This document shows, one piece after another, positions 1 through 7,362 of a DNA stretch of 64,000 bases (position 1 is the stretch's first letter; the number at the start of each line of letters is the position of its first letter). A program made the translations under genes and the position numbers. The DNA is taken from contig JACKMX010000002.1 of the NCBI GenBank assembly GCA_024235175.1, positions 186,001 to 250,000 on the forward strand, written 5' to 3'. The notes below the pieces were generated by a model. That model saw only the letters and a program-made list of their open reading frames with translations. It made no database searches and was not told the DNA's origin. This stretch comes from Chromatiaceae bacterium. Its GTDB lineage: Bacteria > Pseudomonadota > Gammaproteobacteria > Chromatiales > Chromatiaceae.

Positions 1-2
1 AA

Positions 3-269
3 TCACTGAAGATAGACAGATCCTTCGTTAACGACCTGCTGTCGAACAGTGAAGACAGAATCCTGATCGAAGCGACGATCGGACTCGGTCGCGCTTTCGG
101 CCGGAAGGTAATTGCCGAGGGCGTGGAGACTGAGGAGCAGCTTCGCTGGCTGAGGGCGGCAGGGTGCGATGAGATGCAGGGATTCCTGTTTGCCAGACCT
201 ATGGACTCTATGGCTTTTCTGAACTGGCTGCAGCAGTACCGCCCGAGCACCGGTTGGTTTGATTCCTGA
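3..269 (+). CDS. EAL-domain protein, C-terminal fragment (cyclic-di-GMP phosphodiesterase)
   Basis: Open reading frame entering from the left edge with no start in the window; 88 residues are visible. It carries the late EAL-domain signatures LKIDRSFV, VIAEGVET and GCDEMQGFLFARPM, which mark the end of a cyclic-di-GMP phosphodiesterase domain. The lysine of LKIDRSF and the glutamate of AEGVET are both present, so the visible part of the active site looks intact. The domain is the C-terminus of the protein; only about 18 residues follow the last motif. N-terminal sensor or GGDEF domains would lie outside the window. It ends 17 bp before the hemerythrin gene on the same strand, so the two may be co-transcribed. 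Confidence 0.9.
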   Translation, partial: SLKIDRSFVNDLLSNSEDRILIEATIGLGRAFGRKVIAEGVETEEQLRWLRAAGCDEMQGFLFARPMDSMAFLNWLQQYRPSTGWFDS

Positions 270-286
270 TTGCGACAAAACGGATT

Positions 287-724
287 ATGAAATACACGCG
301 ACCACTGGTTTTAGATGAGTCTGCTCTCACAGGAGTGGAGGAGATAGACCATCAGCATCAACACCTGTTAAATCTGATCAACCATACACATCTGTCACTG
401 TTGAAAAATGGGTCTCCTGTAAACACCCGCTCATTGGTACGGGAACTCCTCGGCTACTCAATCTACCACTTCAATACGGAAGAGTCTCTGCTGAAGCAGT
501 ATGCCACTACCGAAGAGGAGAAAGCCGAGGCCGATAAGCATATCTCCCAGCATCGGCTGTTTTCCCAACGAGTCGTGCTACTGCAGGAAAAGCTGGTGAG
601 ACGGCAGTTCATCGACACGGATGAGCTGCTGTCTTTTTTGACCGGTTGGATTAACGACCATGTGCTACTTACCGACAAAGCGCTGGCGGGACTCATTCTG
701 GACAGGCAGAAATCAGAGTCCTGA
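287..724 (+). CDS. Bacteriohemerythrin
   Basis: A 145-residue single-domain hemerythrin, the usual length for soluble bacteriohemerythrins. These proteins bind O2 at a non-heme di-iron centre and act as O2 carriers, buffers or sensors in microaerophiles. The expected ligands can be picked out: H22 (DHQHQH), H61 and E65 (YHFNTEE), H85 and H89 (HISQH), then H126 and D131 (NDHVLLTD). No signal peptide is seen, so it should be cytoplasmic. It follows an EAL-domain gene by 17 bp on the same strand, so a link between oxygen and cyclic-di-GMP signalling is possible but inferred only from proximity. Confidence 0.92.
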   Translation: MKYTRPLVLDESALTGVEEIDHQHQHLLNLINHTHLSLLKNGSPVNTRSLVRELLGYSIYHFNTEESLLKQYATTEEEKAEADKHISQHRLFSQRVVLLQEKLVRRQFIDTDELLSFLTGWINDHVLLTDKALAGLILDRQKSES

Positions 725-763
725 GTATCCCAATCGAGCAGCCCCAACGAAACTTTAGGCAGA

Positions 764-1117
764 TTACTGTTTGAGCAGACGATAGGGGCTTTGGTGGAGA
801 TACTCCTCCACCACACGACCGCCGATCAAGTGCTCCTGAATGATGCGTTCCAATTTGTCAGGTGTCAGCTCCTGGTAATAAACACCTTCCGGGTATACCA
901 ATGCCACAGGTCCGTTGTGGCAGACTCGCAGGCAGTCAACTTTGCTCCTGTCTATCCCATTCTGGGGTATGGCATAGCCCAGTTCGGACAATCGCTGTTT
1001 CAGGAAGTTCCAGCAGTGCGCGCCCATATCCGTACCATGGCACTTCGGCTTGGTTGGGGTAGCACAAAGAAATATATGGCGTCTCACTTCACTATCTATT
1101 TTATCATCGCGGCGCAA
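764..1117 (-). CDS. Thioredoxin-like [2Fe-2S] ferredoxin
   Basis: A 117-residue protein of the thioredoxin-fold [2Fe-2S] ferredoxin family (Shethna-type or NuoE-like). Four cysteines fit the cluster pattern: C18 and C26 in FLCATPTKPKCHG, and C62 and C66 in CLRVCHNGP. The first pair is spaced as in proteobacterial relatives with an LC..TKPKC motif. An additional cysteine, C35, is not part of that pattern. It is predicted to be a soluble electron carrier. It is convergent with the hemerythrin gene, with 39 bp between the stops. The partner enzyme cannot be deduced from the neighbours. Confidence 0.85.
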   Translation of the reverse strand: MRRDDKIDSEVRRHIFLCATPTKPKCHGTDMGAHCWNFLKQRLSELGYAIPQNGIDRSKVDCLRVCHNGPVALVYPEGVYYQELTPDKLERIIQEHLIGGRVVEEYLHQSPYRLLKQ

Positions 1118-1195
1118 TTACCTGGCGATTGGCCGGAGGTACCTGTATCCCTGAAATTAGACCAGCTTCGGAGTTGCGCAGACATACCCCTTTGC

Positions 1196-1435
1196 TCAGC
1201 TCAGCCTATCCGACGATTGCGCCCGCATGGAAGATTCAGTGCTTTTTCCTGTGGAGTATTTGGCTCTGCATTTGCGGCAGACGAATTTGCGCTTCCGCAG
1301 AAGAAGCCTGTCGAGGAGACCCCTCGCTATCCGGTCGCCATCAGTCGATCCACAACTTGGGCATGCCAAGCCTTTGTCGAAAAAGCCACTGTACACGCTA
1401 GCCATCTCCCCTTTCAGCAAGCGGTTAAGCTGCAT
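1196..1435 (-). CDS. Small zinc-ribbon protein, unknown function
   Basis: A 79-residue open frame with two CxxC knuckles, CPSCGS near residue 25 and CRKC near residue 53. This spacing is typical of a small zinc ribbon and argues for a real gene. The rest is basic and Ser/Arg-rich. The start is uncertain: an internal ATG at residue 11 has a GGGGAG directly before it, too close to be ideal. It lies upstream of the ferredoxin gene on the same strand (78 bp gap) and may share its transcript. I do not recognise a named family. Confidence 0.5.
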   Translation of the reverse strand: MQLNRLLKGEMASVYSGFFDKGLACPSCGSTDGDRIARGLLDRLLLRKRKFVCRKCRAKYSTGKSTESSMRAQSSDRLS

Positions 1436-1939
1436 CGATCGCAGCTTCTTGCCATTTAAAATAATTTACCCTTGGTAATGCAACCTTATTCTGGTCCATC
1501 AACAGCAATACAGCTTTAACTATAAACTCATAGCAAATACCATTCCAATATTTTTACTTGACTGCGGATCCCCAGATAACCATTGCCATATCCCATCCTG
1601 TAGATAATCAAATCTCTGTAACTCATTGAGTTCTATCTACAACAGCCGATGAATCGAGCCTGGCGCAGGCGACCACGGAACTGACAGATATTGAGAATCA
1701 TTTTTCAGTCGGCACCTGAACACACCGTACAGCGAACTCAATTACAATCTGTAAACAAAACTGACAATAAGCACCGTTTGTTTGCCAACAGAGCACTTGA
1801 ACCATGAACCGTCCTTTTTCAGCCTGTGTATTTGGCATATGGCACGGAAACAGATCATCCTTCTAACTCCTGTTGAGCTATTATCGGGACAATCCGACAC
1901 CAACCACGAACCATAAAAAAACCGGGTACGATAAACACG
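1436..1939. other. Intergenic region without recognised gene
   Basis: About 500 bp between the zinc-ribbon gene (minus strand) and the ketopantoate reductase-like gene (plus strand). It is more AT-rich than its surroundings and should hold the two divergent promoters. The open frames crossing it are antisense shadows with no recognisable motif. I see no clear operator, RNA gene or repeat. Confidence 0.5.
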
Positions 1940-2893
1940 ATGAAACTTCTTATTCTCGGGGCCGGTGCCGTTGGACTCTCCCTCGCGGCCCGCCTTGTGC
2001 CCTTCTGCGAAATCCAGGCGCTGTGCCGCCCGAAGCATGCCGATGCCATCAAGCGATCGGGATTTCACATGCACGGGATATGGGGTGAAGGGAACTTCCA
2101 CTTCAATGCCTCGGCAACAACTCCCATTGGCGAATCCTTCGATTACTGCCTTATCACCTGTAAGTCTATGCAAACCCGGCAACTTTGCATGGAGCACAGG
2201 TCACTGCTTGCCCAGACCGAGGTGGTAAGTCTGCAAAACGGCATAGGCAATGAGGAGATCATTGCAGAATTCAGCAGCCGAGTCATCGGCGGCACCATAA
2301 TCACAGGGTTCGAGTGGCGTGGAGAGGCCGATGTCCAGGTGACCGTAGAAGCGGGCCCGATACGGCTCGGCCGCTTCCCGGAAGGTATGGACGACAAGGT
2401 GCAGCGCCTGGTCGAACTGTTCAGACAAGCTGGTCTCAATGTTGAAGGGAGCGCCGCAATCCGTACCAACCTCTGGGCCAAAACCCTTTACAACTGCGCG
2501 CTCAACCCATTGGGTGCGATCCTGGATGTCCCCTATGGCAATCTCGCAGAGCCGCATACCTGGTCCGTTATCGAGCGGATTATCGAAGAAGCCTGGGCGG
2601 TATGCAGTAGCGAAGGCATAGACCTTCCCTGGTCCACAACCGGCGATTATCTGGACTACCTTAGATCGGTACAGCTGCCCGCCACTGCCGGCCACCACTC
2701 ATCCATGCTGCAGGATATTCGAAACGGGAAAGCGACCGAAATCGATTTCATCAATGGAGCCGTGGTCAGGCTTGGCAAAGAACACGGCATTTACACCCCT
2801 GTCAATAAAACGTTGGCTGACCTGATAGGTTTCAAGATGAACCTCGGGAGCATGCCGGTTATGGGCGATCTTTTCCAAGGAAAGCCGGTTTGA
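1940..2893 (+). CDS. 2-dehydropantoate 2-reductase family protein (ApbA/PanE)
   Basis: A 317-residue NADPH-dependent reductase of the ketopantoate reductase family; the type member reduces 2-dehydropantoate to pantoate in CoA synthesis. The N-terminus MKLLILGAGAVGLSLA carries the Rossmann GxGxxG loop (residues 7-12). The C-terminal domain has the motif NLWAKTLYNCALNP, with K181 and N185 at the positions of the conserved catalytic Lys and Asn. Length matches the family. Many bacteria have several PanE paralogues acting on other 2-oxoacids, and no other pantothenate gene is near, so the substrate is uncertain and no symbol is given. Confidence 0.82.
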   Translation: MKLLILGAGAVGLSLAARLVPFCEIQALCRPKHADAIKRSGFHMHGIWGEGNFHFNASATTPIGESFDYCLITCKSMQTRQLCMEHRSLLAQTEVVSLQNGIGNEEIIAEFSSRVIGGTIITGFEWRGEADVQVTVEAGPIRLGRFPEGMDDKVQRLVELFRQAGLNVEGSAAIRTNLWAKTLYNCALNPLGAILDVPYGNLAEPHTWSVIERIIEEAWAVCSSEGIDLPWSTTGDYLDYLRSVQLPATAGHHSSMLQDIRNGKATEIDFINGAVVRLGKEHGIYTPVNKTLADLIGFKMNLGSMPVMGDLFQGKPV

Positions 2894-2894
2894 G

Positions 2895-3059
2895 TCAATT
2901 CCAGGATCTGTTTTTTTGGAACCCTGGATACTCATCCACGCGCCAGCGCTGCGGTTCTTGGTCCTCCGGTTCAAGCAGACGCAGCTTGGACCAGGTTGCC
3001 GTTGCTGCAATCAGCAGCAGCACGATCGCTACCTTGATGCGGGTTGGGGTAAACATCAT
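2895..3059 (-). CDS. Small membrane-anchored hypothetical protein (54 aa)
   Basis: A short frame read directly from the sequence. It starts with two ATG codons, has a basic N-terminus (TPTRIK), a hydrophobic stretch VAIVLLLIAATATW (about residues 10-23), then a charged Glu/Asp- and Arg-rich tail ending in RSWN. That is the layout of a small signal-anchored periplasmic protein. Its stop lies just after the stop of the convergent reductase gene. The ribosome binding site is weak, and the family is unknown to me. It could be a degenerate N-terminus of a larger envelope protein. Confidence 0.4.
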   Translation of the reverse strand: MMFTPTRIKVAIVLLLIAATATWSKLRLLEPEDQEPQRWRVDEYPGFQKNRSWN

Positions 3060-3210
3060 TATTCAGTTCAGGTTCCGATTAATTCTGACCTTCAGTGGAT
3101 CTTAAATCGATATACATTTTTTTAAGATTGCTGAATGCTTCCGGTGAATAGTGAATATTATACCGCTGCCGTGCCGTTAAAACTGATTTGCGTTTCCGAA
3201 AAAGAGCAAA

Positions 3211-3975
3211 ATGAAACACTCTGGACCGATATTATCAATAATCGCGACCACAACGCTGCTATTGATCGCCGCCGGGTTGGAAGCCGCCGAGATTCGCGTG
3301 GCTGTCGCGAGCAACTTTGCAGAGACTTTTGCAGTTATCGCCACTCAATTCGAGAGGCATACCGGGCATAAGGTGATACAGATTACCGGCTCCACCGGAA
3401 AACATTATGCCCAGATCAGAAACGGCGCACCCTTCGACGCCTATTTCGCTGCTGACGCAGAGCGACCGGAACAGCTGGAACAGCAGGGTATTGCCCTGCC
3501 GGGGAGTCGCTTCACCTATGCCCTGGGTAAACTGATCCTGTGGAGTCCGCTAATGGACTATGTGGATGAGGAAGGCAGAATATTGGCGGATGGAAACATC
3601 CGGCATCTGGCTATCGCCAATCCCAGATTGGCCCCATATGGCAGGGCAGCGCAGGAGGTGCTGCAATCACGCGGTGAGTGGCAGTCGTTTCAGGGTCGCC
3701 TGGTGCGCGGTGAGAATATCGGTCAAACTTTTCAGTTTGTCAGCAGCGGCAATGCCGCGCTGGGCTTTATCGCCCGTTCCCAAGTGATGCGGCCCGGCCA
3801 GTCGATTAAAGGTTCGCTGTGGGATGTTCCCCAGTCGCTCTACTCACCGATAGAACAGCAGGCTGTGATGTTGCGGGAGAGTGATATCGCGCGTGATTTT
3901 CTGGCCTTTATGCGCAGCGAGGAGTCGCTGCAAACGATTCGCGGATTCGGTTACGGAGCACCCGATGCTGAGTGA
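3211..3975 (+). CDS. modA: Molybdate ABC transporter, periplasmic binding protein ModA
   Basis: 254 residues with an N-terminal signal peptide (hydrophobic core IIATTTLLLIAAG, cleavage probably near GLEAAE). The mature part begins IRVAVASNF, followed by the family hallmark ITGSTGKHYAQI and GAPFDAYFAAD, which form the molybdate or tungstate oxyanion pocket. It is the first gene of a modABC operon, and its last 11 bases overlap modB. Molybdate uptake supplies molybdopterin enzymes; none of these is in the window. Confidence 0.94.
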   Translation: MKHSGPILSIIATTTLLLIAAGLEAAEIRVAVASNFAETFAVIATQFERHTGHKVIQITGSTGKHYAQIRNGAPFDAYFAADAERPEQLEQQGIALPGSRFTYALGKLILWSPLMDYVDEEGRILADGNIRHLAIANPRLAPYGRAAQEVLQSRGEWQSFQGRLVRGENIGQTFQFVSSGNAALGFIARSQVMRPGQSIKGSLWDVPQSLYSPIEQQAVMLRESDIARDFLAFMRSEESLQTIRGFGYGAPDAE

Positions 3976-4651
3976 ATCCGATCTGACGGCCCTGTTCATC
4001 ACACTTAAACTCGCCTCAGTCACCACCTTGATCCTGATGCTCTTTGGAACACCCTTTGCGTGGTGGCTGGCACGCACCCGCTGGCGCTTCAAATTTCTGC
4101 TGGAGGCATTGGTTGCATTGCCCCTGGTGCTTCCCCCCACGGTTCTCGGTTTCTATCTGTTGGTAGCGCTTGGGCCGCATGGCCCGATCGGTGGTTTACT
4201 GGAAGCACTGGGAGGCTATTCCCTGGCCTTCACCTTTACCGGTCTGGTTGTCGGATCGGTCTTCTACTCGCTGCCGTTCGTCATTCAGCCACTGCAGAAC
4301 GCCTTCTCCGCCATCGAAGAACGCACCCTGGAGGCAGCCAGTACCTTGCGGGCAACAGCACTGGATCGCTTCTTCTCGGTTGTGCTGCCGATGACGAGAT
4401 CCGGAGTAATCACCGCGGCAACCCTCGGCTTTGCCCACACCATCGGCGAGTTTGGCGTCGTATTGATGATCGGCGGCAGTATTCCCGGGGAAACCCAGGT
4501 GCTCTCAATAGCCATCTACGATCATGTCGAATCGTTGGAGTACACGCAGGCTCACTGGCTCTCCGCTGCGCTGCTTATCTTCTCATTTCTGGTTCTTTTT
4601 CTGGTCTACCGGATGAACCAGCGCCAGTGTGAACAGGGGACGAGGCCATGA
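3965..4651 (+). CDS. modB: Molybdate ABC transporter permease ModB
   Basis: 228 residues, counted from the ATG at 3965 (MLSESDLTALFITLKLAS), which aligns with family N-termini. The same frame stays open upstream inside modA, but that extension lacks membrane character. Several hydrophobic helices and the cytoplasmic EAA loop (TLEAASTLRATALDRF, about residues 128-143) identify an inner-membrane permease that contacts the ModC ATPase. The coding region overlaps modA by 11 bases and modC by 4, indicating translational coupling. Confidence 0.95.
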   Translation: MLSESDLTALFITLKLASVTTLILMLFGTPFAWWLARTRWRFKFLLEALVALPLVLPPTVLGFYLLVALGPHGPIGGLLEALGGYSLAFTFTGLVVGSVFYSLPFVIQPLQNAFSAIEERTLEAASTLRATALDRFFSVVLPMTRSGVITAATLGFAHTIGEFGVVLMIGGSIPGETQVLSIAIYDHVESLEYTQAHWLSAALLIFSFLVLFLVYRMNQRQCEQGTRP

Positions 4652-5727
4652 GCAGCGGTATCTGTTTTCATTTCTCACTGCCACTGGGTGAATTTAATCT
4701 CGAAATTGATACGGAGATTCCGGGTCAGGGAGTAACAGCGTTGTTCGGCCGTTCAGGTTCGGGCAAGACCAGTCTGCTTCGCTGCATCGCCGGTCTGGAG
4801 AAGCCCCCACTGGCTTTTCTGCGCTTCAACGGCGAGATCTGGCACGACACCGGACAGGGCCTGTTCGTACCGCCCCAGCAGCGCAGTATCGGCTACGTAT
4901 TCCAGGAAGGGGTCCTTTTCCCTCATCTGAGGGCCAGGGAGAATCTGCTGTTCGGATTTAAACGCACACCCAAACTGCAGCAAATCGAGAGCCTACAGCG
5001 CGTGGTGGATCTGCTTGGATTGCACAACCTGCTCCAACGCTATCCCTACCAGCTGTCGGGTGGGGAGAAACAGCGTGTCGCCATTGGCAGGGCGCTGCTG
5101 AACAATCCGCGTCTGCTGCTGATGGATGAACCCATGGCCTCGCTGGACCGCAGCCATAAGAAGGAGATTATCCCCTATCTCGAGTGCCTCCATCGCAGCA
5201 CCAATATACCGATCATCTATGTCACCCACGATCCGGAGGAGCTGGTGCGAGTGGCGGATCGTCTGCTGCTGATAGAGGCGGGACGCCTGGTCGCCCAGGG
5301 AGCGTTGGAAGAGATGATGGCAAGAGTGGATCTGCCGATCTCCCGCGACTATGATGCCGGTGCGATAATCTCCGCCCGAATTCTCGAACATGACGAGGAA
5401 TTTCATTTAACCCGCGTCGGATTCAAAGGCGGCGAACTGACCATTGCAGCCATAGATCAGCCTGTCGGCAACAGTATCCGTATCCGTATACACGCCAAAG
5501 ATGTCAGTCTGGCACTCGATCCTCCCGGCCCCACAAGTATCCTGAACATACTGCCTGCCCAGGTGATGGAGATGCAGGCCCATGGGCGTGGACGTATGGT
5601 GATAAGGCTCGAAGTCGGAGGTGTGCCGGTGCTGGCCCGCATAACCCAGAAATCACAGCACCGGCTCGGACTGGAGCCCGGCAGCAAAGTGTACGCGCAG
5701 ATCAAAAGTGTGGCGCTGCTGGCCTGA
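4648..5727 (+). CDS. modC: Molybdate ABC transporter ATP-binding protein ModC
   Basis: 359 residues, the full length of ModC. Domain order: nucleotide-binding domain with Walker A GRSGSGKTS (near residue 35), signature LSGGEKQRVAIGRAL, Walker B LLLMDEPMASLD and the switch histidine in YVTHDPEE. A C-terminal regulatory Mop/TOBE-type domain (about residues 290-359) follows. The start codon overlaps the modB stop in an ATGA arrangement. ModC energises molybdate uptake from the cytoplasmic face. Confidence 0.95.
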   Translation: MSSGICFHFSLPLGEFNLEIDTEIPGQGVTALFGRSGSGKTSLLRCIAGLEKPPLAFLRFNGEIWHDTGQGLFVPPQQRSIGYVFQEGVLFPHLRARENLLFGFKRTPKLQQIESLQRVVDLLGLHNLLQRYPYQLSGGEKQRVAIGRALLNNPRLLLMDEPMASLDRSHKKEIIPYLECLHRSTNIPIIYVTHDPEELVRVADRLLLIEAGRLVAQGALEEMMARVDLPISRDYDAGAIISARILEHDEEFHLTRVGFKGGELTIAAIDQPVGNSIRIRIHAKDVSLALDPPGPTSILNILPAQVMEMQAHGRGRMVIRLEVGGVPVLARITQKSQHRLGLEPGSKVYAQIKSVALLA

Positions 5728-5898
5728 GTCCTCCAGAAGCAGCAATAAGGTCATGCAATGAGCCATGCTCCCGGCTTTCCGGCAACGGATAGATAGTGAA
5801 AAATCCGAGGATGTTGCCGTTTTTTCCTCCCATCCTGCTACTATTCAAATACCGGCTGCAAAATAATGAATACCGCAAGGTAAAAACGGGAGGGTTAG

Positions 5899-6087
5899 AT
5901 GTCACTGTTTACTTTTCTGGTGGTTGTGGCGCTGTTGGCAACTGTTGCCAGCCTGATGTGGGGCTTGGTATCGATGGTTCACGGGGGCGAATACGATGAG
6001 GATCATTCAGCCAAGCTGATGAACGCCCGAATCGCTTTCCAGGGTTTCGCGTTAATTGTGATTCTGATCGCGCTGTTCTTAAAGTAG
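5899..6087 (+). CDS. Small twin-transmembrane protein (HIG1-like)
   Basis: A 62-residue protein with two predicted membrane helices, FLVVVALLATVASLMWGLVSM and FQGFALIVILIALFL, joined by a charged loop containing the pair KLMNARIAFQG. This arrangement is that of the small HIG1-type or twin-transmembrane proteins that often lie near respiratory genes in Proteobacteria. GGGAGGG sits 5 bases before the ATG, a very strong ribosome binding site, so the gene is likely real. Its function is unknown; a role in oxidase assembly is a family-level guess. Confidence 0.75.
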   Translation: MSLFTFLVVVALLATVASLMWGLVSMVHGGEYDEDHSAKLMNARIAFQGFALIVILIALFLK

Positions 6088-6396
6088 AAGAGGCCGCCTG
6101 TCGGCAGAATCCGGCCATTCTGGTTCCGGCGGATAGGGGGTTCAACAGCTGGGAGCACCTGCATTAACCTTAATTAACACAATGTTGACACTTCACAGCT
6201 ATTGTCTACGTTTATTAGCAAGGAGTGTCAGGTTTCTGACAGCTCCGCTTTTCCTGGCTGGCTAAGGCAAACAGGCGTCCGTTGTTTGTCGCAGTAGATT
6301 GCCGAACCCTGAATTTGAGGCCGATTTAATCAGTGCTGTATAGGTGCACCCTCAAAACCCAGTATTCTAGTATGTATTCATTGTCGGAGGTGTATT
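6088..6396. other. Intergenic region
   Basis: About 310 bp between two small membrane-protein genes. It contains an AT-rich stretch with a TTGACA hexamer (6185-6190) but no well-spaced -10 box that I can defend. A short hairpin (TGTCAG/CTGACA) lies near 6226-6241. No coding evidence was seen. Confidence 0.4.
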
Positions 6397-6663
6397 ATGT
6401 CATTGGCAAATCTTACCCATACCGATATCACTCATAACACAAATGCAACGCTGGACCTTAAAGAGTGGCTCAAAAGATCCAACGAAATTACGTTGATCGA
6501 TACACACAGCTTACTGTCGGTCGCGGTAATCACCGGCTATCTGCTGGCTCTCGCCTCGTTAACCCTGGCGTCGATAAGTGGAGGCTTTCCCTGGTTTGTG
6601 GTTATGTTGATCGTATTTGCACCTTTATACGCGCTATTAGCCGGCGACGACTGTTCATATTGA
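6397..6663 (+). CDS. Small hypothetical membrane protein (88 aa)
   Basis: 88 residues: a polar N-terminal half rich in Thr and Asn followed by two hydrophobic segments, SLLSVAVITGYLLALASLTL and FPWFVVMLIVFAPLYALLA, and a short tail ending DDCSY. GGAGG precedes the ATG at 6397 (CGGAGGTGTATT, spacing about 8), a good ribosome binding site. It appears monocistronic, and a hairpin follows it at 6693-6726. I do not recognise a family. Confidence 0.6.
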   Translation: MSLANLTHTDITHNTNATLDLKEWLKRSNEITLIDTHSLLSVAVITGYLLALASLTLASISGGFPWFVVMLIVFAPLYALLAGDDCSY

Positions 6664-6692
6664 AGTTCAGAAATGGTTTAACGATTCATCAC

Positions 6693-6726
6693 TGAGTGGA
6701 GGGATCTGGTTGGCAGACTCCACTCA
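6693..6726. repeat. 8-bp inverted repeat downstream of small membrane protein
   Basis: TGAGTGGA at 6693-6700 and its exact complement TCCACTCA at 6719-6726, with an 18-base loop, 30 bp after the stop codon of the upstream gene. No U-run follows, so it is at best a weak terminator or a processing or stability hairpin. Confidence 0.4.
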
Positions 6727-6852
6727 CGGAGGGAATGCTGATTAAACGCTCTATAACAATCAGCTATCGTCACGTACAAAATATTTTGTTGCGCGGAAAT
6801 CACTTTTCCGCAAACTAGGCCGCCTGCTTAACTCTCCATGGCGTAATCCAAG

Positions 6853-7032
6853 ATGATTCAAGAACAAGAACCCCTTTTCGAAGAGCCTTTCCTGGCCGAC
6901 CCGGAAGCCTGCTACATTCCCGCATCCGATACGAACAGATCGCGATTGGATGCACGCCGACGGCTTGAGCATTTGCAGGAGATGAAGAGGCTGCGCATGG
7001 ATATCGGAGCAGATTATCTGGAAACTCTGTAG
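6853..7032 (+). CDS. Small hydrophilic protein, possibly PA3496-like (59 aa)
   Basis: A 59-residue frame found by reading the sequence. The first 25 residues are acidic (EEPFLADPEACYIP), followed by a highly charged helix RLDARRRLEHLQEMKRLRMD and a short tail. The RRRLE..E.KRL pattern resembles the tiny PA3496-family proteins of gammaproteobacteria, but I cannot confirm that. The ribosome binding site is weak (CCAAG just before ATG). It is the only plausible gene in the 700-bp gap between its neighbours. Confidence 0.45.
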   Translation: MIQEQEPLFEEPFLADPEACYIPASDTNRSRLDARRRLEHLQEMKRLRMDIGADYLETL

Positions 7033-7125
7033 CAGCTGCTCTCGCGTACCCGTCAATCCCGGAATTTTGGGGAGCAACGCACTGCGCTCCCACCAGACCG
7101 GTTAGCACGTCTGCATTTATAGCAA

Positions 7126-7158
7126 CCGGTTTCCATGGTCTATCCAGGTGGAAACCGG
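7126..7158. repeat. 10-bp perfect inverted repeat
   Basis: CCGGTTTCCA at 7126-7135 pairs with TGGAAACCGG at 7149-7158, leaving a 13-base loop. It lies between the 59-aa gene and the QEGLA-motif gene. Without a following T-run it is not a classical terminator; it could be an operator or RNA hairpin. Confidence 0.5.
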
Positions 7159-7362
7159 CTCTCTTCTCAGGAGACCCGGCTCCATAAGCTGGCTCCTGCC
7201 CGCAATGACAACCCAAAAAAACAGTATTCCGAATCCGGGTAACTTTCGGGAAACGTATCCGTTACAATGTCTGACGGTTATCCGGCTCCGAATGGGAAGC
7301 CACTGAACCAGGTTCTCAAATAGAACACGCCATATACTCCTGAACAGGGCTCGGTAAAGCTA

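Noticed and set aside
791..1459. 222-residue plus-strand frame
   Set aside because: Antisense to the ferredoxin and zinc-ribbon genes, no recognisable motif.
3060..3210. Molybdenum-cofactor riboswitch upstream of modA
   Set aside because: Only 150 bp of AT-rich leader, and I could not find the expected conserved stem structure.
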